Assembly: GCA_033239525.1 (NCBI GenBank)
Contig: BSYO01000004.1
Location: forward strand, 3,038,001-3,102,000
From: Nepenthes gracilis
Taxonomy: Eukaryota; Streptophyta; Magnoliopsida; Caryophyllales; Nepenthaceae
DNA length: 64,000 nucleotides
Direction: 5' to 3'
Positions 1 through 25,612 of the stretch are shown here, piece after piece. The notes beneath the pieces were generated by a model, which did not search any database, was not told the origin of the DNA, and saw only the letters and a program-made list of their open reading frames with translations. Position numbers and translations under genes: made by a program. Each line of letters starts with the position of its first letter. Within the stretch, counting starts at the first letter, position 1.

Positions 1-65
1 AGGAAAAGAATGTTAATACATAACATCATTTAGTGCAATCTTTACTATTCTTTTTTTTTCCACAG

Positions 66-12880
<12,815 letters not shown>

Positions 12881-15007
12881 TGGTTTGTGATCCTTCTTAA
12901 CACTCCCCTCCTTTCTTCCATATTCATTTTCTTTGTGGTACATACAACCACGTGCGCACCCATGATGTGTCAAGCTGAGCACCTCGATTTTGCATTTCCC
13001 TTGAAGTCAAAATAAGTAATTTTGTGTTATTACGACTCAAACGACACGGGGTTTTTAATCGTCGGTTGCTGTAAAGATAAATATAGTTCTTTACAACAAT
13101 CTTCGTCAGTTTGACTAGTTAAAAACAACTCATTGCTAATGGCTCAACTAGCTTGGATCTTTCTAGGAAACCTTTTTTTTCTTTAATTAGCAATAGTCCA
13201 AGTAGTGAGCACTCTAATTGTCTAGCGGAAGCTCGTTGTTGCACTTAGGCTGTGGTTTCCTACCACCAAACAAGAGCCGAAACCTATTCTTTCAAATCAT
13301 TTTCATATTACTTCTCCCCCAAAGTTGCTCATAATTTTAGAGTCTTATAATTTTTTATCCTTTTTCATATTCCTGACCGTAAGGATTCTATTTTAACAAT
13401 TTGGGACGTTAGATTTATGACAATATAATAAAACGTGCTGAACCCATTTTATAATTTTTGTCATTTAAGCTATCAGGATAAAATCATATTCGTTAGCTTG
13501 ATATTAAACCGGGAGGACTAGCAAGTCACTAATCGCATTAGCATGTCCTATGTTTCAGATTGTCTTCCATCATTAATCGCTTACTTATTTCTCCATTTGT
13601 TTATATTCACATTGCAGGATTATCTATCCATATTTATGAGAGGTATATATATATACATATATAAGAATTTATCATTAAATAAGACATTTCAGATTGTACA
13701 GGGCAGAGTAGCCTCTGCTTTTGGAGATGGCTAATGATATGAATGTATATAGGGGCATGACCTAGTGGATGTTTTATAACACTAGCCTCTTATGTAACTG
13801 TACGAGCTGGATCTTTGAAATACAAGAGTTTCTTAGCAATATATTACAATCCAATTTCTAAGCATTCAATGATGATTCTCTGCATTTTCAATGAGTTTGT
13901 TTGCTTCTATCTCCGTTTTATGCATGGGGAGCGACGAAGGGGTGGATCTATTTGCCTTTATCATACAAAGTTTTATATTATAATACGTAAGAGTTTATTT
14001 ACACGATTTGAACCTGTGATTATTAGATTTTAATTATGTTGGTGTATCAATGCTTCATTTTAAGAAAAATTTAATAAGCTTTATTTGAATAATGTGAGAA
14101 TAAAATAAAACACTATGAGCATAAATTATATTGTTTCGTAACTTAGGAGGATAATAGTTTTATCTGGGGGTAAGATTTTGATAGGATATGAAAACTATAT
14201 CCTAGTGATAATAAAATTTTCTATTTTATACCGTGTAAGAGAAGTTTGCCAAATTATATATTATATGATAAGTTTATTACAAATCTTATATAACATCATC
14301 AACTATACCAATATGTAATAAGTTATTATCTTGTAATTCCTAGATTACAGTTTAATAACAAAAACCCATGTATGTATGCATGTATAAATATATATATATA
14401 TATATTTATATTTATTTATTTACTTATTTTAATTTCACAATGTAAAGGCTTCATACTCTAATATTTATTTTTAAAACCTACAAGGCCTTCTGACTTAGAA
14501 CGACAGTCTAAAATCTTCATTTTTCTTTGTATGTAAAATTTAGATTGATTTAGATTGTGTCAATATTGACTTTATATACAAAAATTAAATATAAAGCTCT
14601 TGTAATCAATCAAAAACCTTTTAATTTTATTTTAATTTTTTTTTGAAGACAGAGAACATCAAGTCAACAGTTCCCTTTTTAAAAAAATTATGAAAATAAA
14701 AGGATAAAGGGTTTTAATGTGCTAATTAACATGCAATAAACATTCAAAATAGAAGTCATTATATTCTAAAATCACATTCATTATTATAAATTCTCACTTG
14801 AAAATAATAAATAATTATATTAAATATATAAAGTGACTTCTCATATTAGTTTCATATCAATTTAGATAAGAAATAACGACAATAAATATAAAATCTAATT
14901 AGAGGACTCTATAAGAAAGCCTAAAACATCCAAAGTGTACAAGATTTCCACCTTACAGGATTTGAAATATTCATAAATATGCAAATTTACCCTTACATTA
15001 AGAAAAG
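12881..15007. other. PHOT2 downstream region and AT-rich intergenic DNA
   Basis: No protein gene is visible. The first part should hold the PHOT2 3' UTR. A T-rich stretch ending in TTGCAG at about 13618, followed by less AT-biased sequence to about 13850, could be a spliced 3' UTR exon; it contains a perfect 6 bp stem (GCAGAG tagc CTCTGC, near 13703). From about 14000 the DNA is very AT-rich with a (TA)n run near 14390-14405. Short ORFs here have no recognisable motif. Confidence 0.5.
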
Positions 15008-15013
15008 TTTATT
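15008..15013 (-). promoter_or_regulatory. Possible poly(A) signal of the RING-H2 gene
   Basis: TTTATT on the + strand is AATAAA on the coding strand, about 33 bases after the RING-H2 stop codon. Position and sequence fit a near-upstream element, but such hexamers are common in AT-rich DNA. Confidence 0.3.
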
Positions 15014-15045
15014 TCTTTAATTGAAGATTAAATATATGTTCTCTA

Positions 15046-15501
15046 CTAATCATAATAAAATAACTTCATTATTATACTGCAGCCGCCGTGAACGAGAATG
15101 GGGAAGACAGACCTACAAAGTGGGCAAGTGAACTGATCTCTCTCCAGCCACCTCTCGACACAACCAGCATGAAAAACATGGCCGCATTGTGAAAGTCGGC
15201 TAACCAAATCTTCACTCCCAAATTCAACCAAGCAGACCGAGCACAATTCATCACACTCGCCACGGCCATCACCGCCGCTCCTCGTCAAGTCTCCAAACCG
15301 TCGTGTTGGCACGTCGGCCGGGCACGAAATCTGCTCCAGGTACTCTCTCGTTGTCGGCTCCGGCGAGTGGTGATATGCGCACAGGAGGAAGTTTATGATA
15401 CTAAGAAGGGTCTGCTTGGCTTGGCGGAAAGGAAAGTAAAAACAGGTGTAGAAGATGAGCGTCGCAATGCATGGATTCGACTGATAGACGAAGAAGATCA
15501 T
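15046..15501 (-). CDS. RING-H2 finger protein, XERICO/RHA2-like probable E3 ubiquitin ligase
   Basis: This is an intronless 151-residue ORF. Residues 10-42 are hydrophobic and could be a membrane anchor, as in the XERICO/RHA2 group. The RING-H2 domain spans residues 87-129 with all eight ligands: C87, C90, C106, H108, H111, C114, C126 and C129 (CSVC, CGHVFHAGC, CPLC). The spacing of 11 residues between the sixth and seventh ligand, with the WL pair and FTCPLCR, fits RHA2/XERICO-type proteins better than ATL proteins. Such proteins pass ubiquitin from an E2 to substrates and often act in ABA or brassinosteroid responses; the target here is unknown. The start is the first ATG. A TATA-like box lies 125 bases upstream and no in-frame alternative looks better. 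The N-terminus lacks the usual MGL start, so the exact start is uncertain. Confidence 0.85.
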   Translation of the reverse strand: MIFFVYQSNPCIATLIFYTCFYFPFRQAKQTLLSIINFLLCAYHHSPEPTTREYLEQISCPADVPTRRFGDLTRSGGDGRGECDELCSVCLVEFGSEDLVSRLSQCGHVFHAGCVERWLERDQFTCPLCRSVFPILVHGGCSIIMKLFYYD

Positions 15502-15625
15502 GACTTTCGATTTCTCTGCGTCTTCGAGATTTTCACTGGTTTAAATTTCGTCTCTGATGAAGAATTTCGCTTGTGGGTGGTTTGGAGTCGATGGATGATG
15601 GAAGAAATCAGAGGGTGGACTTTGC

Positions 15626-15633
15626 TTTATATA
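15626..15633 (-). promoter_or_regulatory. TATA box of the RING-H2 gene
   Basis: TTTATATA on the + strand is TATATAAA on the coding strand. It lies 125 bases before the ATG in a region that is less AT-rich than its surroundings, which makes it a better candidate than most AT words here. Confidence 0.5.
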
Positions 15634-15699
15634 CCAACAGAGGGCTTAAGGAGCTTAAGTCAACAGCCTTTTTTCTCTTTTTTTTTTTTTTGTTTTTTA

Positions 15700-18096
15700 C
15701 AAATTAAATAATTAAGTTTCTGACTTTAGGGTGGTGGAAGAGGAAGACTTTGTGGAAGAGAAACATATTCTAATATAAATGTTTTGGTGCAATGGAAACA
15801 GAAAAATAAAAAAAAATTATTATATAATAAAATATTAGATTTATGTTCAAAGAAAAAAATAAATTATAGATAAAAGTCAATATATTTTGATATATTCAAA
15901 ATTAATATTATAACAGAACAATTTCAGTATATTTTTTAAAACTTATGAAAATCCTAACTTGAAATATTATATATAGAAACAAAGATGATGGGCCCAAAGT
16001 ATAATAGGTCCATACTATAGGGTGCTAAAATTCACATCAAATTATATAGTAATTATTTTAGGCTGGGTCTTTAAATAATTCAATCATATAAAATATATTC
16101 AAATTACACTTAAAACTAAAATATTTTTACATATTATTCATTTAGATATTTTTGAATATTAATAAATTTATATAATTAATAATATCAAATTAAAATAAAT
16201 GTCTAAAAATATTTAAAGAGTGACAGTCTACTATTAATTATATTATAATGAGTGTTTAAAATGGTGGGATGGCATTTTATTATTGTTTTGGTGCAGCACC
16301 TGTGATATAAGTGTTTTTATTTAAAAAATTTTATAAAATATTAAAATATATAAATACTGATATAATAAAAAAATAATATAAAAAATCATCATTTTTATAT
16401 TTTAAAAATATTTTCAATATTAAATTTTATTTATTAAATTTTAATTTAATAAATATATGAGAGCTATAGGGCAGCCTGACCCCCACATTTAGTGAGTAGT
16501 AGTATATGACCTAAAAATGTTATTGATTTAACAACGTTTTGTTTTATAAAGTATATAATAATATATTTAACAACGAAATTTATTTTAAAATATTAGAAAT
16601 TAAAATTTCTTAATTTTTTTCTAAAAAACAATTAATCGGTTAATTACATATTCAGATAGAATTTAGAGGTTAGATCTCTGTATTCGATCTATTTACAACT
16701 TAAAATTTTAAAATTAATTAGTAAAAATTTAAAAATGAATAATCGTGATTATTCAAACTAATGACACTTCTAATATCATTTTATTACCTCTAGACATTAT
16801 AAAGGAGCACAACATGGATTCTACGGACCATTTGGACTCAACTTGGGATAGACTATCATAAATTTGATAACCCGAAATAAAAAATCTAAATAATATGTTA
16901 TTTATAATATTTTTAATTATTAAAAATAATATTATTATTATAGAGCGATCGACTTGATTCTAAGACTAATTGTATAAATAATGTATTTTTTTTTGTAATT
17001 AAGTTATTATACTCATAATTTTTTTATAATTAAGAATGATGTATGTTTTATTTGTTTTTTTATTTTACTTTAAATAAATGCCGACCAAATCACAAAAGAT
17101 CTTCTACGACTTAGAATAATGTTCCTGAGGAAGGAAGTGGAGCTGAGCCCTAAAATTAATACGACGCCGTTTCACGCCCAAGCTCTCGTGAGCATGAGAC
17201 GAAACGACATGAGAAGAGAAGAATCTTCACCTTCTCTTCAAATATAAATATAGCCGACCATGTGGCGTGAGCATTCAATTACTGTCTAATTTTTATAGCA
17301 TCAAAATTATATTACAGAGAGAATATTTTTATAGTTTAAAATAGAATATTACATAGAATATTATGTAATTTTTATAGTTCAAAATTATATTATGTGATTA
17401 GAATATTATGAAACAGAGAAGGCATTAATGCTACATATAACAAGGTAATTAATCATTAAGAAATAACACAATATGAAACCTCCCTCTGCAAAAAAAAAAA
17501 GGTTTGACTTATCACACAAAATGATCGATATTATTCACGTGTTAAAATGTTTTAAAGTGATATTGTATGTTGATAGTGCTATTCTATGGTCAAGAAAAAA
17601 ATATTACTTACCTACAATCACCCGTCAATGTAGTGATTTTTCCATCAGCCGTGGAGTTAAGAACGATGCTGACCTGCAACTAGTGGCATGATGAGTTCAT
17701 GGCGATCAGATTCAAGGGTGTCTCGGTTGCAACCTTGGCTGAATCGCGCATGGATGGCCAGGGGGCATCTCTGATACGTTTAGCAACGGCAAGACAGCAT
17801 CTAGCAAATTCCTAACACACGGGTAGGGGAGAACTGAGAGAGGGAACGGAGAATGAGAAGGGAAAAGGAAGACAGAGAGGGAGTCGAGAGGAAGAGAAGA
17901 AAGAACAGAGTAGAAAGAAGCAGTTTGTATATCTATATCTTCTCCTGTCAATACACGCTAACTATATATGCACAGGAAGGGTAAAACAGAATACGTATGT
18001 AAGCACATGGCCACTGCAGGACCAAAACAGAAACAGAATAATGAAAAAGGAAAATATCAGTAATCAGTGGGAGCCACATGGATCCAACATCCCATA
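15700..18096. other. AT-rich intergenic DNA with one promoter-like island
   Basis: No gene is visible. From 15700 to 17100 the sequence is nearly all A and T. At about 17155-17245 there is a short island with ACGACGCCGTTTCACGCCC, a CT-rich run and then AATATAAATATAGCCGACC, which together resemble a plant core promoter with a TATAAATA box, but only a tiny ORF follows on the + strand. From 17700 to 18096 a purine-rich stretch (AGAGAGGGA type) leads into the copia scrap. Confidence 0.5.
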
Positions 18097-18230
18097 TCAA
18101 ACCTGGATATAATCTCGCAATCTCAGAGGCGCCTGAGTGACCCGAGTGCTCTTCCGGACTGGCGCAGCGTCACTGTTAATCAGGCCGGTAACAATCTCTG
18201 TCTGACTACCCATGGAGGGGATTAGGGTGC
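18097..18230 (-). mobile_element. Ty1/copia pol scrap (linker between integrase and reverse transcriptase)
   Basis: The - strand reads GLINSDAAPVRKSTRVTQAP, then LRLRDYIQV and a stop. The pattern of a basic RKSTR followed by a short proline-containing stretch and xLxDY is the conserved linker just before the reverse transcriptase of plant copia polyproteins. No reverse transcriptase follows, so it is an isolated fragment. Confidence 0.4.
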
Positions 18231-18239
18231 TGTAATCGG

Positions 18240-21200
18240 TAACCGGAGATGGAAATTTACTTTTCCAAAGCTAAATCTCAAATAAGCTCAAGCTTCAACC
18301 GAAAATATATATACATATATAGCTCAAGCTTACAATAAAAGCAACCAAAAGGGATGACAATCATCTGGGTTCTGCACAGTACCACCATTCAATAGAAAAC
18401 AACCAATTTTAACATATATATATATATTTGTTAAAGTTGAAAATGTCTTCTGAATTGATGGTTATTGAGATGTATGATGGTCGCATGTTATTTACTGATT
18501 GGTTGGTTCCTGGGGGTGGCACAACATTCAAGGCATACAGAATCTGCCCATGTGTCATAAGATACTGCCAAAACTTTCCTCAATTTTCATGTTGCATTGT
18601 TTCACAGATCATTCAGAATTTCCAAACTAAGAATTTCTCTTAACATAAAATCATCCAAATGTTCGTGGATAAAGTCAGATCATATGTAGTGCACTTGAGA
18701 ACACCATAAAGCATAGTCAATTAACATCCAGATATCACAAAAGTCGAACTGCATTCAACCTCCATAAAAAAAAAATTGAATCAGTGTACTCACTTGTGCA
18801 ATTGCAAAGGTTTAAATTTGAAATGCCTCCAGAGACAACTGTAGACAACGGATCAGCATGACATCAACAAAACCATTTGCAATCCATAGAAAAACAATTA
18901 ACATTGTCAAACCGAGCAGAATCAAAGCAGACAGAGCTCTTATCCTGCAGCTGCCATTACCAAGTCTGAGTAAATTAGCCCTCCAAAGAAGATTCAGAAC
19001 TGTTGGATACGTGTATGCCTCGGATGCGGATGCAAGAAGATACCAACCCGAAAAGCTCCTTGGATGAGGACGTGCTCAAAAGATAAAAGCAACTGCTGAC
19101 CTAGCCTTAGCCAAGACACAACAAAAGAAGAAGACAACCAAGTCAAAGAATAAGAACACGTCAGCAACTAACTGCAAATATAAGCTACTGGTCCCTCCCC
19201 GGCAGCGGACAAGATGATTCAAGTTCTACACGTTATAACACCTGACACGCCGAAAAGAATGTTCACAAAATGCATATTGATTGGATGTTACAACGATGCT
19301 TAATGGAAATCCGGAAGAAGGTACAACTACTTTCTTGACACAGAATATACAACCAATCAGTCACCAACTCCCACCCAATGGCTGCTTTAGCCTCTAACTT
19401 AAAAATACCCCACCAAACCTCATTTATGGGGACTCTCTAACACTTGGACTCTTGAACCCCCATTCTGTTGAGAACGATTCTGTCAAACAAAGAAGCACAA
19501 GAGGCATTCAATCTACTCCCAACTGAAAGCGATCTTAACTTCCAAAACGATAGCATTTACTCGATTGATCACAGCTACTCCAAGAGAGAAGCGTAATTGC
19601 ACTCCTAGGAATAAAGATAACAATAAAGGGCATACTCTAAAGCTCATTCCTTATGAACACCGAGCACTTCTAGGCATCTACGCTGCAAGGAATTTGACTC
19701 CCAAAGGCCATACATACATCTCCCATTGAGCCCATTCTGGCACTTGACCCTCTCGTAATCACCTACCTAAAACAAGAGCCTTATGATGAAGTTCAAGAAT
19801 CTGGAGACCCCTTTACCTGCCTTACTTTTCTCAAACTTATACCGACTCAGGCATAAGAAGGTTTTACTCAAGAAAAATCTGATTTCCCTTGACTTTGTCA
19901 TTTGTGGTGTGCAAAATCACGGTCATTACATTCAGGCTTGAAACCTGCTCTGAGCAGAAATAAACTAGGGTTAAACATAAGATTTATGATCATGACCTAA
20001 ATAACGGCAGTCGATCAATCAATCTACGATGCTCCTCATCAGCAGATATAGATTTGATAAATATTTGTACAAAGGAGATAATGGAAGGTGATAAGATTCC
20101 AGTTCAGGTAAGCATCCAGAAAAAAGCAAGTTTGAGAACCTGTACATTTCAAAACGTAACATGAAAGATCATCAGAAGAATACTAACACAGTGGTTAGTA
20201 TACATACATACTCAAACAATCATTTGCAAGAGGGAGATCTGACAAATTCTCCAAGAAACATTAAATCTAACTAGAAAATTTACATGAGTGATTTGCTACA
20301 AGCATAATAAACCCATGCTACAGTTTATTTTATAGTAGGTAATATATACATGAAGAAACAAAAACAAGAAAAGATAAACAAATTCGACATATCCCTCTCC
20401 AACTTTTGCATTGAAAATCTCCACATCTCTTAAGCAATCAGATCGAGCATACGGCCTTTTGGCCTTATTCATCATTCTTGCTTGCATCTAAAAGCAACAG
20501 GACACTAAATGGTTGCAGCCACGGGTTCTACTTATACAGAGGAAGAAATTGAAAAAGCCGTGGTTTAGGAGATATCCACAATTTACTTCAACCATGTGAA
20601 AAATGCGGAATTTGAAGCTATCTTAAGAAGACAAGGCTGATAAACAATTAGATTCAATGGAAAGAGCTGGCCCGAGTAAATAATGGAGGGGCCAGCAGCA
20701 GATTCAGTTGAATCACAGATGATCATTTTGCCCATAATATCCAATCAATTTTTCCAAATTTTTATTTACCTCAGTTGTCAACCTTCCTCAGGAAAGAACA
20801 TATCCAAGGACCAGAGCCTTGCAAATGCACAACAATAGAAGGTCACGCTCATTGCTTTGTCTCAGTGTAAACATAAACACTAGCATTTCGTCATCCTACC
20901 AAATAAGAGTTAAGAAGTTGATGATTAGTTGCAATCGGAAAAAACCAATCTTCCACCAAATGAAAAAAATGGAAACAAAATGGTAAAATCATAGAGGAAA
21001 AGAAACATAGTCAACAAAAGAAAAACCTCTTTTAACAATGTCAATCTTTATTGGCCAAAAATGCAAAGCCAAAGAGAACCTGCTTAATCTCTAGAACTTA
21101 CTAACTGTAATCCCTGTTCCATCTTTTTGTACTATTTTTTTTAGAAAATGAAATTCTTGACAAAGAAAACCCATTTACAGTTCTAATTCTATATGGCCAC

Positions 21201-21769
21201 TAATCCGCAGAAAGATTGAGAAAGACATATACTTGTATGAGCTACAAGAATATCAGAAAATCTCCACGACAAATGGCTATAACTTAAAACTTGTAAATAT
21301 CCTCAAAGTTTGCATCAATTAAAATAGTAAAACAGGAGGAATGATGACATCCGCATAAGTTTAGAAGCTACACCTATAAAAAAATACAATGAATGAATGA
21401 TGTTTAAGGTAATTTGAGCACTTCGCATAGACCGAATAAAGCACCTATGAAAAAATGAGAATTAGTTGCGTTTGGAGAAAAAGGGAAGATGTAGACTCTC
21501 AAAAACTTGGAATGATGTTGTAAAAGGCAATCTAAAACCATTTGCACTTTCAAGTAGTATTACATTAAATCAAATGTGATGGCGAAAATGAATTCATATA
21601 GTTGACCCCATAGTGTGTAACAAAGACTTGGTCGTTGATGTTGTTATAAAAGAGTAAAACATTTAACAAACCAAGACAACTAGGTGAAGTACTGCGATAT
21701 CATAATACACGTCACAAAAGGAGTACAGGCAATTGCATTGCACTTTTTAAGTAGAATCTGCAATGGCAA
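18240..21769. other. Region without a supported gene, downstream of the FRS pseudogene
   Basis: Composition is less AT-extreme than the flanks and no long ORF is seen on either strand. It may contain former 3' UTR or introns of the minus-strand FRS gene. A - strand stretch near 18870-18990 could encode a hydrophobic segment (ALILLGLTMLIVFLW) but has no start or homologue I recognise. Confidence 0.4.
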
Positions 21770-24521
21770 GCTTTGCACTCTGCAATTTTTTACTGACAAC
21801 TGCCGTTTATGATCCTGAATGTCCCTCAAAACAGAAAGCAGGTTGGTCATCTAAACTTCAAATTTTCTAATTGCAGACTCAAGCTCACTAGTCAGTTCTC
21901 TGATTTACTGATCCATGTCATCCTGTGGAAGAATAAATTCACACTACATTATCAACATACGTGCCCATTTTAAGGACTAGGGCATAACAACATGCAAGTG
22001 CAAGGCACGTTAATAGAAGACTTCGTGGTGCAGGCACCGAGATGAGATGGAACTGCAACATCCACAGCTCAGTAAATAGTGTAAATCAATGAAAGGCAAC
22101 CAAGCATTATTTCATCCCAAAAGAAAGAAAGTAAAATGGAAGAAAATCTGCAAAGAACTCGACAAAATGAAACATCTTATCACTGCAAGAAAACAAGCAC
22201 TAGCAGACCATATGAAAACTTAAGAACCTATGTTCAAACCATAGAGTGATTTTAACTATGAAACAGAGACAAAACCCATAAAGTGTGAGGCAATAAAGAA
22301 ACAAAAACAGCATACCTTTGACAATTTTTCAATGATGTTCTCCTGGATATCAAGGCGGGGATTAGTTTCAGAAATTATGTCTTTTTGTGAAGTTCTACCC
22401 CCTTCCATGGCCATTTATTGTAGAACTTCTTCCCTTGTTCTTTGCTACATGGGCAACTTTTGTTGCAGCATCGTGTAAAGAACGCATAGCAACCTCATAT
22501 GTTTCAGCAGTTTTTGCTCCGTCATCAACAAATTTAAAAGCCACACAACGTAGGGTGTTATAACTGAGTTTGAGACTCTAGATAACAACGTACTACGTCA
22601 CCACAATTGTGATCAAATATAACAGTACTCTTAGCATTTCTCATCCATCTCTTCAAAATGTAATGAGAAGGAAGGGTAAGAACATTAGTTACTCTGAAGA
22701 CTGCTAATACATGTCTGCAGAGAAGACCTGAAAATTCAAACATCTGGCAACTACAAGTTGCTTTCATCTCCAAAACATTGAACCTGACAAAATGCACCCC
22801 GTGATCCTCCTATATTTTGCTACTTGGTAAGTTATAACCTCCCATCATCCTCTGCCTTGGTTTCCATGAATGTCAGCGAACCCATCAACTCCTCTTGGAA
22901 CCTCAGAAATACTCTTCTCGTGCATAAAGTTCATATGATTGCTCCTCCATTGGAGAAGGGATCCTATGGAGGGGAGTGGTATTTGTGGTATCATAATCTG
23001 CTTTAACTTCTTTTTCATTTTGACTCTGTGGGGCTTTTTTATAAAGCCTAAAAAACTGTCCAAGAGTAGTTGACACGTTGACATAACCATTGAAGTAAGA
23101 GTTCACTATCACTAAGTTGTGTAATAGATATTTCAGCAATAGAAGTGTCACACAAGTATACCAGAACCCATTGCCCACGAGCAGAGTATATTGATTGAGC
23201 CCACTGGTTGTCCCTGGGATTGCACCTATCAAGAAGCGACAGCAAGACTCGAATTCATCAATTGATTCAGGCAAGCTCACACATTTATGAAAGTCTTCTT
23301 CAAACTTAAGATGCCAAAGTAAAACATGGGAATACATCTCTTGGCATTTCTTAAGAATGTTCCATTTACAGAAAAGATGGCTGGTCTCATGAAAAACCTG
23401 CAGGACGGCTGAACTAATAACTACATCATGATCCGTAGTTAATGACTGCATCATGATCCTATCTGACATAACCGTTAACCATGAATTGAACAATCAAGCA
23501 AACGAAGCTTCAGATTCATTTATTAAAAATGCACACCCAAACAGCACAAGCTGGCCATGATGATTAACTCCAAGAAATGGTGCAAAAGGTAATGTATACC
23601 TATTTACCTATAGGTCTTGTCGAATGTAACAGTATCACCAAAATGAGTATAGTTTATCCTCTCCCTCACAACTGCCCAGAACACATTTCCTGTGGAATGA
23701 TCATCGTCCCCTAGTACTGCATAAAAGAAGTTGGGGTTTTCAGCATTCATTTCCTTCAAATAATCAATGAGAAGCTGAATATCACCCTCCATATTCCTCT
23801 GCTCATTATTCCTCACGTAATTCCTACAGTCTACTTCCGTCAATCCAACTTTGTTAACCCCACCATATTCCTTTATTACGACGGACATAATCCTCCTCCG
23901 CCCCAATCCTGCGGCCTGCAATCAATTAGAGTTTTTGCGGGGCCAAATATCTGGCGGTGTGAACGTGGTCAATGCACCTGAGCAGGTAGGACCAGTTCAC
24001 GGTTATGGTCCTTGACAAATCCACTCACAACCCATTTTCCATAATCTTGAATTTTAATAGAGAACATTGCCTTGCAGCCCACTCTTGTGATCATACAGGG
24101 CCGTTTTATCCCCTAATTTTGATCCTTTTCTCATTACAATTCTGGAACCCTTCTTTAGCACATACAAATGGCCTCTGAATGATCGCGCCATCGCACCTCC
24201 AACGCCGGGAAGAGCTTATCCTCGTGCTAGACCCGACGCGGCTGGCGTAATAGTTGTAAAAGTCCTTGGCGGCCTCCTCGGAATCAAATTCCATGCCCTC
24301 GTACTGCTCGAGATCTAATTCCGCCTCTGGAATGTAAATAGCTCCTCCAACACCGCCGCTGCTGCCGCCTCCGGAGAATGAAAGCGCGGCACTGATGGGC
24401 CGTCAGACGCAAAAAGGGTGTCGACCATCTCTTTGTCTTCGATTTCAATATCGTCGTCGGATATAGCGCTGCTCCCTCCGCCTCCTAACTCTATATCGCA
24501 ATTCAGAACCTGATCTTCCAT
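21770..24521 (-). pseudogene. FAR1-related sequence (FRS) gene, disabled
   Basis: FRS proteins are plant transcription regulators domesticated from Mutator-like transposases. All parts are recognisable in order on the - strand: an acidic N-terminus from 24521; the FAR1 DNA-binding region (MEFDSEEAAKDFYNYYASRV, 24294-24106); the MULE transposase-like core (about 23921-22900, with NFFYAVLGDDDHSTGNVFWA and FHKCVSLPESIDEFESC); the SWIM zinc finger ([15 protein letters not shown], near 22740); a tail; and a last exon 21770-21922 after an intron at 21923-22315. Breaks include a frame change between 24410 and 24315, a stop near 24106, a frameshift near 23925, a frameshift after TYR at 23604, a TGG-to-TGA-type stop near 23495, a paired shift between about 23245 and 23110, a frame break near 22800-22900, and two stops in the last exon. 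It was probably once a functional gene. Confidence 0.85.
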
Positions 24522-24828
24522 TACTTACCAAAGGAACTTCCTGAATAATTCAGCAAAATGAAATAAAATTCAAGTTAACCGAATTGCATAATTGGTGGAA
24601 AATGAAACAATCTTTATGCGTAGAAAATAGGAAGGATTGGAACATTTACAAAGAAGGATTAAAACACTTATTACTCTGAAGACTGCTAATACATGTCTGC
24701 AGAAAGAGAATAAAATTATAATTTTTACTTTGAACCTCAAATGAATTCCTCCATTTTTGCTTGATATAACCTCCCATCATCCTCTGCCTCGGATGAATTC
24801 TGATTCCCAACTATTTTTTTTCTCATTT

Positions 24829-25350
24829 TATTATTATTATTATTAATTATTCGTTACATAATCTGCTTATTATTATTATTTTGACTATGTTTTTTTATTA
24901 TTGTTATTTGATTATATTTATTATTATTATTTATTAAGTTGTGCATTATTATTATTACGTATTATTATTATTATTACATATTATTATATTTATTATTATT
25001 ATTACATATTATTATTATTATTATTAGATATTATTATTATTACATATTATTATTGAAGAAACTATTATTATTATTTCTTGTTATTATTTTATTATTATTA
25101 TTATTATTATTTATTAGGTATTATTATATTATTACATATTATTATTATTATTATCATTTATTATTATTATTTATTAAAAACGATAAACAGCACAAGCTGG
25201 CCATATTTATTATTATTATTATTATTACTATTCGTGTTATTACATATCGCCAAAATTATTTTATTTATAAGATATTATTATTATTATTACTTATTATTAT
25301 TATGTTTATTATTATTACTATTATCATTATTATTATTAATATTACTATTT
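24829..25350. repeat. Large compound (TTA)n microsatellite
   Basis: About 500 bases are dominated by TTA/ATT units with scattered interruptions such as TTACATATTA and TTATTAGG. It is interrupted at 25175-25205 by an FRS-derived segment. The low-complexity Ile/Leu/Tyr ORFs across it are artefacts. Confidence 0.9.
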
Positions 25351-25540
25351 TTACGCTTATTCTTCATACTAATTCTACAAACCAAACAATGTAATCTTTG
25401 CTAACCCACCTTATTCTTTATTCCACGGACAAATCAAGTCCGCCCATAAGAATAATAATTTTTTGCAACTCTATTCTCATCCATTTCATTCCCCTGAGCA
25501 TAACTATTCTATTATCACCTAATTTATTCCAACAACCAAA
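25350..25540. mobile_element. TIR-element fragment, same family as the one at 33285-44208
   Basis: CTTATTCTTCATACTAATTC followed by TACAAACCAAACAATG matches 44034-44068, and AGAATAATAATTTT followed by AACTCTATTCTCATCC, ending CCAACAACCAAACGTT, matches the right end at 44110-44208. The match is interleaved with FRS-like sequence, so the boundary is not clear. Confidence 0.4.
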
Positions 25541-25612
25541 CGTTGCAGCCCCACTCTTGTGATCATATGATTTTATCTCCCTAATTTTGATCCTTTTCTC
25601 ATTACAATTCTG

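Larger units (their letters stand above)
24671..25612 (-). pseudogene. Second, collinear set of FRS gene fragments interleaved with TTA arrays
   Basis: Four blocks repeat parts of the adjacent FRS pseudogene in the same order and strand: 24671-24703 repeats 22689-22721 (33 bases identical), 24765-24792 repeats 22832-22858, 25171-25205 repeats 23520-23558, and 25396-25444 with 25529-25612 repeat 23848-23902 and 24074-24147. The stretches between the blocks are largely (TTA)n. It is either a tandem duplicate whose interior was replaced by microsatellite growth, or fragments carried by a non-autonomous transposon. It has no coding capacity. Confidence 0.7.

Noticed and set aside
15367..15711. 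A 114-residue + strand ORF across the RING-H2 gene
   Set aside because: It is the antisense shadow of the RING-H2 coding region and its promoter, with no motif of its own.
24939..25404. Two overlapping ORFs of 151 and 108 residues made of Ile, Leu and Tyr
   Set aside because: They are translations of the (TTA)n microsatellite and have no protein-like composition.
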